This document shows positions 6,441 to 13,456 of a stretch of 16,569 nucleotides of DNA, piece by piece; the stretch's first letter is position 1, and every line of letters begins with the position of its first letter. The notes beneath the pieces were generated by a model that ran no database searches, had not been told where the DNA came from, and was given only the letters and a program-made list of their open reading frames with translations. A program made the translations under genes and the position numbers. Source of the DNA: DATLGB01 sp037724045 (GTDB lineage: Bacteria > Actinomycetota > Thermoleophilia > Solirubrobacterales > Solirubrobacteraceae); NCBI GenBank assembly GCA_037724045.1, contig JBBJOW010000071.1, positions 1 through 16,569 of the forward strand, written 5' to 3'.

Positions 6441-7906
6441 CCCCGGCGACCGCCATCCGGGAGGAGCTCGCCGATGCGAGCACTCGCCGCGAGCGGGGGC
6501 GGCACGGCCGCTGGATCGCAGAGCACCGGCCCTTCCTGATTGCGCTGGCGCTCGGCGCCGTGGTCCGCGTGGTCGTCTCACTGGCCTTCACCCCGGCGCT
6601 GATGGTGAGCGACGGACCGAGGTACCTGTCCTTCCTCGACACGTTCGAACCCGCACAGGACCGGGTGGTGGGCTACAGCCTGCTGCTGCTCTACCCGCTC
6701 TCCCTGATCACCGAGAGCCTGCTGGCGGTCACCGTCACGCAGCACCTGTTGGGATTGGCGACAGCGGTCCTGCTGTACGTCCTGCTGCGGCGCTGGGGTG
6801 TGGCCCCCTTCCTGGCAACGCTGGCGACGCTGCCCGTGCTGTTCGACGGCATGAAGCTGCTCCTGGAGCACTCCATGCTCAGCGACACGCTGTTCGTGCT
6901 GGTGGTGACCGCGGGCATCGTGGTGCTCGGCTGGCGCCGCCGCCCGACGCTCCCGCTCGCCCTGGCCGCCGGGCTGCTCCTGGGAACGTCCGTGACCGTT
7001 CGCCAGGTCGGGCTCCCCCTTGTCCTGGCCGGGGTGGCCTTCTGCGTGGTCGCCGGTCGCGGGTGGCGAGTCCGGCTGGCGCCGGCGGCGGTGTTCGCCC
7101 TCGCCTTCATGGTTCCCGTTGGCGCGTACGCGACTTGGTACCACCACGAACACGGCATCTACGGCCTCTCGGAGATCGCCGGGAAGGCGGCGTACATGCG
7201 TACGACCTCGTTCGTGGACTGCTCGGGCCTGTCGGTGCCGAACTACCAGCGCGTGCTGTGTCCACCCGAGCCGCGAGGGCAACGCGAGGACCCGACGTTC
7301 TACGGGTGGGACGACGCGGGGACGGCGGCACGCCTCACGCCGCCGCCCGGTACGACGAGCGCCGAAGCCATGCGCGCGTTCGCGGACGAGGCGATGAAAG
7401 ACCAGCCCGTCGACTACGCCCTGGTCGTGCTGCGTGACTTTGCGCTCAACTTCGACGTGTGGCGGGGGGACCGCTTCGAGTTCGATACGTCACACAAGTG
7501 GCGCTTCAATCTCTACGTCGACCGCGAGCCCGACAGCTGGACCCGCCCGGCCTTCGAGGCGCACGGCGGTGAGCAGCTGAGCACGCACCAGCCCTACGCG
7601 ACCGCGCTCGCCGTCTACAGCTGGGTGGGCTACATCCCAGGGCCCGTGCTGCTCGGTTGCCTGGTGCTGGGCCTGATGGGCGGGTTCGGGTGGGGCCGGG
7701 CCCGTGGATCGGAGGTGCGAGCGATGTGCCTCCTGCTGATTGCCTCGGGGGTGATCCTGTTGCTGGTGCCGGCGGTGACCACCCAGTTCGTCTGGCGCTA
7801 CCAGCTTCCGGGGCTCGCGCTGCTGCCCGCCGGCGCTGCGCTCGCCTTCTCCGCTTTGCGCGGAGGCGGAGTCGCTGGGACCGTCGCGACTCCGAGCACC
7901 GACTGA
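6437..7906 (+). CDS. Polytopic membrane protein, probable GT-C fold glycosyltransferase
   Basis: A 489-residue protein with a charged cytoplasmic N-terminus (1-30) and about ten hydrophobic helices. It has a large loop at about 245-395 containing several Cys, Trp and acidic residues, and two to three C-terminal helices. Features typical of GT-C enzymes (the ArnT/PMT superfamily) are an acidic residue in the first external loop (S58-D59), the EHSMLSDTLF segment (144-153) and TVRQVGLPL (187-195) near a membrane boundary. GT-C enzymes transfer sugars from polyprenyl-phosphate donors on the outer face of the membrane. Assignment rests on topology and these short motifs; no specific family was recognised. 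The gene overlaps the GT2 gene by four bases (GTGA). Its 3' end overlaps the convergent methyltransferase by 109 bases. Confidence 0.65.
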   Translation: MTPATAIREELADASTRRERGRHGRWIAEHRPFLIALALGAVVRVVVSLAFTPALMVSDGPRYLSFLDTFEPAQDRVVGYSLLLLYPLSLITESLLAVTVTQHLLGLATAVLLYVLLRRWGVAPFLATLATLPVLFDGMKLLLEHSMLSDTLFVLVVTAGIVVLGWRRRPTLPLALAAGLLLGTSVTVRQVGLPLVLAGVAFCVVAGRGWRVRLAPAAVFALAFMVPVGAYATWYHHEHGIYGLSEIAGKAAYMRTTSFVDCSGLSVPNYQRVLCPPEPRGQREDPTFYGWDDAGTAARLTPPPGTTSAEAMRAFADEAMKDQPVDYALVVLRDFALNFDVWRGDRFEFDTSHKWRFNLYVDREPDSWTRPAFEAHGGEQLSTHQPYATALAVYSWVGYIPGPVLLGCLVLGLMGGFGWGRARGSEVRAMCLLLIASGVILLLVPAVTTQFVWRYQLPGLALLPAGAALAFSALRGGGVAGTVATPSTD

Positions 7907-8619
7907 CCGAACGGCGGCGTGATCCGGCTCTCCAGCGTCCTGGTGACCGGGACGACGAGGCGGTTGTAGGTCCGGGTCAGCGCACGCCGTCGGGCCGGCG
8001 AACGCCCCGCGTCGCCCACACCGCCGCGGCGCACCGCGAGCCACCACGCGATCCCGCCCAACAGGTTGACCGGATGGACATCGGTCGGCTCGAGGCCCGC
8101 GCCGACGATGGCCGCACGCAGGGTGTCGGGCGTGTAGCGGCGGACGTGTCCGACGCGCCGGTCGAACTCGCCGTAGAGCTGCATGTAGCCGGGTACCCAG
8201 AGCACGATCGTCCCGCCCGGCTCGACGATCGCGGCCAACGATCTGAGGGCGGCGCTGTCCTCCTGGACGTGCTCCAGGACGTTGACCGCTACGACGGTGG
8301 ACACGGAGGCCCCGACTCCGGCCGATGCGTCCTGCAGATCCAGCTGGCGTGCCTCGACCTCGGCGCGGTCGGCGAACCGGTGCTTCATGTGCGCAACGCA
8401 TGCCGGATCCACGTCGGTCACCACGTGGCGTCGCAAACCCCTGAACTGGCTGGCGAACTCGCCCAATCCTGCACCGACCTCGAGCACGGACGGGCCGCAG
8501 TGGCGCGAGATCAGCTCGAACTGGTATGCGCGGTAACGTCGCTGGTCCTGCTCGGAGTCGTCCTCCAGGGTTCGGCCGGTGGCTCGGCCGAACTCTCCGG
8601 CGCCCGACTGGTGGCTCAC
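7798..8619 (-). CDS. Class I SAM-dependent methyltransferase
   Basis: A 273-residue soluble methyltransferase of the Methyltransf_11/23 type. Motif I is VLEVGAGLGEF (45-55), the acidic post-I residues are DVDP (69-72), motif IV is VNVLEHV (112-118), and GGTIVLWVP (136-144) with HVRRYTPDTL (158-167) follows, as in many sugar- or lipid-modifying enzymes of glycan clusters. GTG 8619 gives a 4-base overlap with the GtrA stop, with GAGGAG just upstream. The substrate is unknown; a sugar of the neighbouring glycan pathway is plausible from context. The family normally ends near PPFGQSVLGVA (235-245). Here an additional Ala/Pro-rich tail of about 28 residues continues antisense to the membrane protein gene on the other strand. 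Confidence 0.82.
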   Translation of the reverse strand: MSHQSGAGEFGRATGRTLEDDSEQDQRRYRAYQFELISRHCGPSVLEVGAGLGEFASQFRGLRRHVVTDVDPACVAHMKHRFADRAEVEARQLDLQDASAGVGASVSTVVAVNVLEHVQEDSAALRSLAAIVEPGGTIVLWVPGYMQLYGEFDRRVGHVRRYTPDTLRAAIVGAGLEPTDVHPVNLLGGIAWWLAVRRGGVGDAGRSPARRRALTRTYNRLVVPVTRTLESRITPPFGQSVLGVATVPATPPPRKAEKASAAPAGSSASPGSW

Positions 8620-9134
8620 ACCCGCTCCTCGGTTGACGCCGGACCGGTGGTCCCGATCGGGGAGATCGCTGCCGCGCGACGGAACAGTTGATCGAGCAGG
8701 ACGTAGCGCAGCAGGAACATCACGCCATAGACCGCGAGGAACGTGCCGCCGACGAGGACCACGCGGACTGTGGCGGAGACCTGGCTGCCGTCCAAGGCGG
8801 CGTGGACGGCACTGGTCGCAACGGTGGCGACGAGCAGCGTGGCGAGGACGATCGCAACGTAGGGCAGCACCTCGCGGGTCAGGCTCGGCCTGCCCCGGAG
8901 CTTCCAGGTCCAGGTGCGGTTGAGCCAGTAGTTGGGTACCGCGCCCGCGAGCCAGCCGATGCTCGAGGCGACTGCGGGCGTCGCGTCGATCGCGCCGTAG
9001 AGAAGCAGGAACGTGACCTCGCTGCAGACCGTCGCCACCCCAGAGCCGGCGGCGTACCGCAGGAGCTTGGCTCTCCGCTCGCCTCGGGGCCCCGGGCGAG
9101 CCCGCGTCCGTGGTGGCGGCTGGTGACCACGCAT
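8616..9134 (-). CDS. GtrA family membrane protein
   Basis: A 172-residue protein with a basic cytoplasmic N-terminus (1-25) and four hydrophobic helices, the layout of GtrA proteins (PF04138). The hallmark between helices two and three is present as NYWLNRTWTWKL (about 68-79). GtrA proteins are proposed to move undecaprenyl-phosphate-linked glucose or related sugars across the membrane, usually with a DPM-like GT2 (GtrB) and a membrane transferase. Both kinds of partner are encoded nearby on the + strand. ATG 9134 has AGGAT about nine bases upstream. It is first in a two-gene unit with the methyltransferase, and the 112-base spacer to the divergent gene should hold both promoters. Confidence 0.85.
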   Translation of the reverse strand: MRGHQPPPRTRARPGPRGERRAKLLRYAAGSGVATVCSEVTFLLLYGAIDATPAVASSIGWLAGAVPNYWLNRTWTWKLRGRPSLTREVLPYVAIVLATLLVATVATSAVHAALDGSQVSATVRVVLVGGTFLAVYGVMFLLRYVLLDQLFRRAAAISPIGTTGPASTEERV

Positions 9135-9174
9135 CGGCCCCGATCCTAGAGCCGGCGCCGCCTCGAGCCACCTC

Positions 9175-9180
9175 TATCCT
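9175..9180 (+). promoter_or_regulatory. Possible -10 element (TATCCT) for a leaderless transcript
   Basis: TATCCT ends 7 bases before the ATG at 9188, so transcription would start at or next to that ATG. No ribosome-binding site precedes 9188 or 9247, and leaderless mRNAs are common in actinobacteria. No -35 match is visible. Support is positional only. Confidence 0.3.
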
Positions 9181-9187
9181 GCGCCGG

Positions 9188-9250
9188 ATGCGCCCGTCTC
9201 ACGCCCTGATCGCAGTGTCCGGGGTCTCCGGGGCCCGTCTGACACCGTGA
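9188..9250 (+). CDS. Possible 20-codon upstream ORF coupled to the 698-residue protein gene
   Basis: ATG 9188 opens a 20-codon frame whose TGA (9248-9250) overlaps the GTG of the next gene as GTGA. Its residues 9-15 (AVSGVSG) repeat those at the start of the main protein, because the DNA is duplicated. It could be a leader peptide that couples translation. It could equally be the original N-terminus, cut off by the duplication. Real expression is not shown by the sequence. Confidence 0.3.
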   Translation: MRPSHALIAVSGVSGARLTP

Positions 9251-9277
9251 CCGCAGTGTCCGGGGTCTCGGGGCCCG
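9211..9277 (+). repeat. Direct repeat pair at the gene start (period 41 bp)
   Basis: Bases 9211-9237 and 9252-9277 are identical except for one C missing in the second copy (27 against 26 bases). They are separated by 14 unique bases that include the GTG used as start of the large membrane protein. Removing 9211-9251 would join ATG 9188 in frame to the downstream protein. Confidence 0.9.
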
Positions 9278-11343
9278 ACGACCGCGGGAGCCTGGTGCTG
9301 GAGCCGTCCCCACAGCCGTGCTCACCGGCCACCCGCACCAAGGCTCAGCGCGACCTGCAATGGCTGGCGCACGGCTGCGAGGGCCTGCTCGACCTGGCGG
9401 TGGTCGTGCTGTCCTCGTGGACGGTCGTCTACCACGTCTGCCTGCTGCTCCGGCTGGGCGCGGCGTGGGCGGTCGGCTTCGAGCTGGTTGCTCTGACGGG
9501 CCTCGGTCTCTGGTGGTGGCGGTCGCACCGGCGCCCAGACCCAGCGCGCCGGAGCGCGGAACCGGCGCGGGTGGTGAGCTTCCCCACGGGCGGCGCCGGC
9601 TCTTCGACCGTCGGGGCCGTTCTTCTGCCCGTGACGGTTGTGTCCGCAGCGCTCGCAGCAGTGGTCGTCGCGGTTGGTGCCAGCTGGCCTGTGGCTGCCG
9701 CGCTGTGGCTGACCGCCGCGATCGCGGGGACCGGGGTCGCGATGGCGCGCTGCCGTCGAATCGCCGGCCTCGTTCCCGCGGCGCGCGACCGCGGCGCGGA
9801 GCCGCCGTCGCGCGGCGGGGTCGTGGTGGCACTCGGATGGGCGGTCGCGCTCGCGGTCCTGTCGATGTTCACCCGGAGCGCCAACCCGGACGACCTCTAC
9901 TACGTGAACCTCTCCCAGTGGGTGGCGGACCACGGCACCTTCCCCCTGCGCGACACGATCTTCGCCGACCTCGTGTTTCCGATGTCCAGCTTTCCGCCGG
10001 TCGCGTCATACGACGCGTTGGCCGGGACGCTGGCGCTGCTGAGCGGAGCTCACGCGGCGTCGGTGGTGTACCTCGTCGTGCCTCCCGTGGCGACGTTCCT
10101 GTCCGTGCTTGCCTTGTGGCGGCTGCTGGCGCACTGGGGGGTGAGGGCGGTCGGGGTGGCCGTGACCGTGGCGCTGGTGTTCCTTCTGTTCGATGGCGGC
10201 CCTGGCTACGGCGCCCCGGGGAACCTGTTCCTGACCCGGATCTGGCAGGGCAAGGTGATCCTGCTGTGCCTGGTGGTCCCGCTTCTGCTGGTCTATGCGC
10301 TGCGCTACGTGGAGCGACCCACCAGAGGGCGTGCGGGTTGGCTGTTCGCCGGTGGGGTGGCGGCCGTGGGGCTGAGCACCACAGCGATGTTCCTGGTGCC
10401 GCTGATCGCTCTCGCCGGTACGGCACCGCTGTGGGTACGCCGACCACGCCGGGCAGTCGTCGGCTTCCTCTCCATGGCGGCCTACCCGCTCGCCGCCGGG
10501 GCGATGACGCTGGCGGCAGGTGGCCGCTCGGCGGACTCCTTCGCCTCGCGGCGCCTGTTCCGGTTCGACCCCGGGTGGTTCGGGCCCGAGATCCTCCGCG
10601 ACGGTCCGCTGGCGGCGATCGTGGTTGCTGCGGTCCTCGCCGGCGCGCTGCTGGTGCCCCACCGGGCCGCGCGCGTGACCACCGGTCTGTTGGTGGTCTT
10701 CACGGGAGTGACGTTCGTACCCGGGGTCACTCAGCTCTCGTACGACCTCGTGGGGCTGGGCCCGACGCTGTGGCGTGTCTCGTGGGTCGCCTCGATCGCC
10801 GCCCTTGTCGGCGTGCTCGGCGCCCGGCTCGCGACGAGTTTCGACCGGCGCAGCCTCCGCATCGCCGCCCCGGTCGCCCTCGCGGTCGTGCTCATCGCCT
10901 TCGGAGTGCCGATCTGGTCGGGGGCCAACGGCGTCTCGCTCGATACCCCACAGTGGAAGCGCGGACCGAGCTCGGTGGTGTCCGCACAGCAGGCCGTCGA
11001 CGCCGCGTCTCCCGGTGACGTGATCCTGGCGCCGCGGGAGCTTGCCATCTCCATCACCGTGCTCACCACCCGCGTCAAGACGGTCGCACCGCGCGCGTAC
11101 TTCATGGACTACCTGCGCGACGAGCCGAGCTTTCACTACGACGAGCGCGTTGTTCTGGTGGACTTCGCCAACCAGGAGACCGGGCAGTTCGGCACCCCCG
11201 AGGTTGCCCGCGCGCTGAGCATGCTCGACGTGGACCAGGTCTGTCTGCCCGTCGAGTCGTGGCTGAGGATCGGCTTCATCCGCGCTCAGGGCTACCAACT
11301 CGTTGCGAGCTCGGCAACGGACCGCTGCTTCACGCGACGATGA
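9247..11343 (+). CDS. Large polytopic membrane protein, uncharacterised, in the glycan locus
   Basis: A 698-residue protein with roughly twelve or more hydrophobic helices between residues 45 and 560, then a C-terminal extracytoplasmic domain (about 570-698). Conserved-looking polar motifs are NPDDLYYVNLSQWV (213-226) in an external loop near the membrane and NLFLTRIWQGKV (326-337). Acidic loop motifs following a helix, as in NPDD, are typical of GT-C type transferases and of large actinobacterial membrane proteins of unknown function; DUF6077-type proteins are a possible match from memory. The C-terminal domain carries SPGDVILAP and a VDFAN segment with two Cys near the end. GTG 9247 is the first start available in this frame; there is no ribosome-binding site. 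It probably acts in polyprenyl-linked glycan assembly, inferred from neighbours only. Confidence 0.7.
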   Translation: MTAVSGVSGPDDRGSLVLEPSPQPCSPATRTKAQRDLQWLAHGCEGLLDLAVVVLSSWTVVYHVCLLLRLGAAWAVGFELVALTGLGLWWWRSHRRPDPARRSAEPARVVSFPTGGAGSSTVGAVLLPVTVVSAALAAVVVAVGASWPVAAALWLTAAIAGTGVAMARCRRIAGLVPAARDRGAEPPSRGGVVVALGWAVALAVLSMFTRSANPDDLYYVNLSQWVADHGTFPLRDTIFADLVFPMSSFPPVASYDALAGTLALLSGAHAASVVYLVVPPVATFLSVLALWRLLAHWGVRAVGVAVTVALVFLLFDGGPGYGAPGNLFLTRIWQGKVILLCLVVPLLLVYALRYVERPTRGRAGWLFAGGVAAVGLSTTAMFLVPLIALAGTAPLWVRRPRRAVVGFLSMAAYPLAAGAMTLAAGGRSADSFASRRLFRFDPGWFGPEILRDGPLAAIVVAAVLAGALLVPHRAARVTTGLLVVFTGVTFVPGVTQLSYDLVGLGPTLWRVSWVASIAALVGVLGARLATSFDRRSLRIAAPVALAVVLIAFGVPIWSGANGVSLDTPQWKRGPSSVVSAQQAVDAASPGDVILAPRELAISITVLTTRVKTVAPRAYFMDYLRDEPSFHYDERVVLVDFANQETGQFGTPEVARALSMLDVDQVCLPVESWLRIGFIRAQGYQLVASSATDRCFTRR

Positions 11344-11473
11344 GCCCTGCATCGCGGATCGCTCGGCGGTGACGTCGCGCGCTCGACGGGTCCCGGCGAG
11401 ACCACGAATACCAGCTGGCCGTAGGTCAGCGCGGAGCATGGGCGAATCAGGCGAGGTGCGCCAGACGGGCGGG

Positions 11474-11496
11474 TACACTCGCTGACTGACCAGTCA
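11474..11496 (+). promoter_or_regulatory. Promoter -10 element and TetR-type palindromic operator
   Basis: TACACT at 11474-11479 looks like a -10 element. Four bases downstream is TGACTGACCAGTCA (11483-11496), a perfect palindrome with 6-base arms and a 2-base centre, placed over the expected transcription start. Its size and TGAC/GTCA arms resemble operators of TetR-family repressors, and a TetR gene is the second gene of this transcription unit. Autorepression is the natural inference. No -35 hexamer is obvious. Confidence 0.6.
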
Positions 11497-11523
11497 ATCT
11501 GGCGCAGCAGCGGGGAGGAACCG

Positions 11524-12360
11524 ATGCGCGCAGCAGCCGTTCAACTCAACTCTACGCAGGACAAGGACCGCAATCTCGACACGGCCGACCGGCTCACGCG
11601 CGAGGCCGCGGCCGATGGCGCGACGCTCGTCGTCCTGCCGGAGAAGTTCAACGTGCTCGGGGACCGCGAGGCGCTCCTCGCGGGCGCCGAGCCGCTCGAC
11701 GGACCGACGCTGCGATGGGCGGGCGCGACCGCGCGTGAGCTGGGCATCGACCTCGTCGCGGGGTCGGTCGTCGAGCGCCGAGAGGGTCGAGACAAGCTCT
11801 CCAACACGAGCGTCCACTTCGGGCCCGACGGTGACGCGCGTGGCGTCTACCGCAAGATCCACATGTTCGACGTCGTCGTCGGCGGCACGGAGTACCGCGA
11901 GTCGGAGTCCGAGGAGCCCGGGAACGAGATCGTCGCGAGCGAGGCGCGCGACGCCCGCCTCGGGCTGACCGTCTGCTACGACCTGCGCTTCCCCGAGCTG
12001 TACCGGATCCTCGCCGTCGAGGGCGCGCGCGTGCTGACCGTGCCCGCGGCCTTCACGCGCACGACCGGCGAGGCCGGGCACTGGGACACGCTGCTGGGTG
12101 CGCGGGCGATCGAGAACCAGGCGTTCGTGGTCGCGGCCGGCCAGGTGGGCCACGCGCCACCGAGCTACGAGAGCTACGGCGCCTCGCAGATCGTCGATCC
12201 GTGGGGTGAGGTCCTGGCCCGCGCCGGCGCCGGGGCGGGCGAGTGCTTCGTCGCGGCCGAGCTCGACCTCGCCCATCAGGACGAGGTTCGGCGCACCCTC
12301 CCGAGCCTCGCCAACCGCGTGCCGGACGCCTACCGCCGGCCCGAGGCGGTGGGAGTCTGA
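11524..12360 (+). CDS. Nitrilase-superfamily carbon-nitrogen hydrolase (Nit1/Nit2-like amidase)
   Basis: A 278-residue cytoplasmic amidase with the complete Glu-Lys-Cys triad of the nitrilase superfamily: E40 in VVLPEKFN, K111 in YRKIHMFDV and C151 in TVCYDLRFPELYR. The KIHMFDV block and the CYDLRFPELYR block are the pattern of the Nit branch. That branch includes omega-amidase and deaminated-glutathione amidase, which act on alpha-keto acid amides. AIENQAFVVAAGQ and SQIVDPWGEVLA also fit. Length is normal. ATG 11524 follows GGGGAGGAA, the best ribosome-binding site in the window. The stop overlaps the TetR start by one base (TGATG), and the promoter carries a TetR-like operator, so the enzyme is probably under control of its neighbour. 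The exact substrate is unknown. Confidence 0.87.
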   Translation: MRAAAVQLNSTQDKDRNLDTADRLTREAAADGATLVVLPEKFNVLGDREALLAGAEPLDGPTLRWAGATARELGIDLVAGSVVERREGRDKLSNTSVHFGPDGDARGVYRKIHMFDVVVGGTEYRESESEEPGNEIVASEARDARLGLTVCYDLRFPELYRILAVEGARVLTVPAAFTRTTGEAGHWDTLLGARAIENQAFVVAAGQVGHAPPSYESYGASQIVDPWGEVLARAGAGAGECFVAAELDLAHQDEVRRTLPSLANRVPDAYRRPEAVGV

Positions 12361-12998
12361 TGGCGCCGCGCGCCGCCCGGCCCGGCGCGGTCGACAAGCG
12401 CCGGCTCATCCTCGACGCGGCGATCACCGTCTTCGCGCGTCAGGGCTTCCACCACTGCCGCGTCTCGGACGTCGCCGACGAGGCGGGCGTCGCCTACGGC
12501 CTCGTCTACCACTACTTCGACTCCAAGGAGGAGATCCTCGACCAGATCTTCCTCGAGCGCTGGCAGGTCATGCTCGATGCGATCGCCGAGATCGACCGCC
12601 AGGAGATATGCCCCCGCGACAAGCTGCACCTGGTCGCCTCGTTCATCATCGACTCCTACCGCAACGAGCCCGACCTGATGAAGGTCATCATCGTCGAGGT
12701 CACGCGCGCGGCCAACTCGTTCGGGCGTCAGCACCTCGACACGATCCGCGAGGCCTACAACGGCATCGCCGCGATCGTCGAGTCCGGCCGGCGCAACGGG
12801 ATCTTCAAGGCCGACATCTCGTCGGAGTTCGCGGCGATGTGCTTCTACGGCGCGATCGAGCAGCTGCTCTCGGGCTGGATCTTCGACCTGCTGCCTCCGA
12901 CCGAGGAGCAGTTCGAGCGCGCCAAGGGACTCGTCACCGACGCCATCTGCGGCGGCCTCGAGATCCCGGTGGCGAGCGCCCGGGCCGCGTCTGGTTGA
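12360..12998 (+). CDS. TetR/AcrR family regulator, FadR(YsiA)-like
   Basis: A 212-residue transcription factor. The TetR N-terminal domain spans about residues 13-60, with RRLILDAAITVFARQGF as first helices and the helix-turn-helix VSDVADEAGVAYGLVYHYF at 35-53. The following KEEILDQIF is typical. The C-terminal ligand domain (65-200) resembles that of YsiA/FadR, the Bacillus regulator of fatty-acid degradation that responds to acyl-CoA; that resemblance is a judgement by eye. The ATG at 12360 overlaps the amidase stop as TGATG and has GGGAG upstream. A longer reading from 12243 would place 39 unrelated residues before the domain and is rejected. It likely binds the palindrome at 11483-11496 and represses its own operon. 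Confidence 0.88.
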   Translation: MAPRAARPGAVDKRRLILDAAITVFARQGFHHCRVSDVADEAGVAYGLVYHYFDSKEEILDQIFLERWQVMLDAIAEIDRQEICPRDKLHLVASFIIDSYRNEPDLMKVIIVEVTRAANSFGRQHLDTIREAYNGIAAIVESGRRNGIFKADISSEFAAMCFYGAIEQLLSGWIFDLLPPTEEQFERAKGLVTDAICGGLEIPVASARAASG

Positions 12999-13010
12999 AT
13001 GCCGGGCCGA

Positions 13011-13148
13011 ATGAGCAACGACCTCAGCAAGCGACTGATGTGGAGCGGCCTGCTGGCCGGCGTCGGCGCCCTGACGACGATCCTCGCGAACAGGATCGCC
13101 ACCGCCGTCTGGGTCAAGGTCTTCGACGAGGACCCGCCCGACTTCTAG
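13011..13148 (+). CDS. Small membrane protein, possibly DUF4235-like
   Basis: A 45-residue protein with one hydrophobic segment (about 10-37, WSGLLAGVGALTTILANRIA) and an acidic end (FDEDPPDF). The arrangement of a short helix, a basic Asn-Arg, then Val-Trp-x-Lys-Val-Phe and an acidic/proline end recalls the N-terminal part of DUF4235 proteins of actinobacteria, but the match is weak. It lies 12 bases after the TetR stop and 2 bases before the next gene, inside a series of four small membrane-associated proteins. ATG 12999 is an alternative start, adding four residues. No ribosome-binding site is evident. Confidence 0.6.
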   Translation: MSNDLSKRLMWSGLLAGVGALTTILANRIATAVWVKVFDEDPPDF

Positions 13149-13150
13149 CG

Positions 13151-13456
13151 ATGGGGATCTCCGACAGCCAGCCAGAGTCCCCCCAGCCCGCGGACGAGCA
13201 GACCGGCTCGGCGCCGTGGCTGCCCGAGCGCGAGCAGGCCGCGGGCGAGAAGCCCGGCGCGCCCGTCGATGCCGGCGAGGCGTCTGATGCCGGCGAGGCG
13301 TCCGATGCCGGTTCCGCGCCTCCGCCCGGCTCCCCCGCTGCTGCCGACCAGGCAGCATCGTCGGACCCCTTCGCCGAGCGCCCGGAGCTCTACGTCGGGG
13401 CGGCCTTCGCCGGCGGCCTCGTGCTCGCCGGCCTGCTGAGGATCCTCTCCCGATGA
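13151..13456 (+). CDS. Small Ala/Pro/Glu-rich protein with C-terminal membrane helix
   Basis: A 101-residue protein not recognised as a member of a named family. Residues 1-75 are a low-complexity acidic, Pro/Ala/Ser-rich region that includes a DAGEAS hexapeptide repeat (40-53). It is followed by DPFAERPELYV and a single hydrophobic helix (about 81-98) ending LRILSR. It looks like a tail-anchored protein with a flexible cytoplasmic domain. Its ATG is 2 bases after the previous stop and its own stop overlaps the next start as ATGA, so it is translated together with the holin-like protein. A role with its neighbours at the membrane is likely, but undefined. Confidence 0.65.
   Translation: MGISDSQPESPQPADEQTGSAPWLPEREQAAGEKPGAPVDAGEASDAGEASDAGSAPPPGSPAAADQAASSDPFAERPELYVGAAFAGGLVLAGLLRILSR
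13268..13311 (+). repeat. 18-bp tandem repeat, about 2.4 copies
   Basis: The 18-base unit starting GATGCCGGCGAGGCG occurs at 13268-13285 and 13286-13303 with one base differing, followed by a partial third copy to 13311. It encodes the DAGEAS repeats in the low-complexity part of the small protein gene and keeps the frame. Confidence 0.9.

Noticed and set aside
8620..9171. N-terminal extension of the minus-strand methyltransferase frame up to 9171
   Set aside because: This part is a shadow of the GtrA gene in another frame. The GTGA junction at 8616-8619 gives a convincing separate start for the methyltransferase.
10006..11478. 490-codon open frame on the minus strand
   Set aside because: It is antisense to the 698-residue membrane protein. 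The product is His/Arg/Glu/Gln-rich low-complexity sequence without hydrophobic or domain structure.
12098..13456. 452-codon open frame on the plus strand
   Set aside because: Its first part runs through the nitrilase and TetR genes in the wrong frame. Only its last 101 codons (from 13151) look like a real gene, and these are reported separately.
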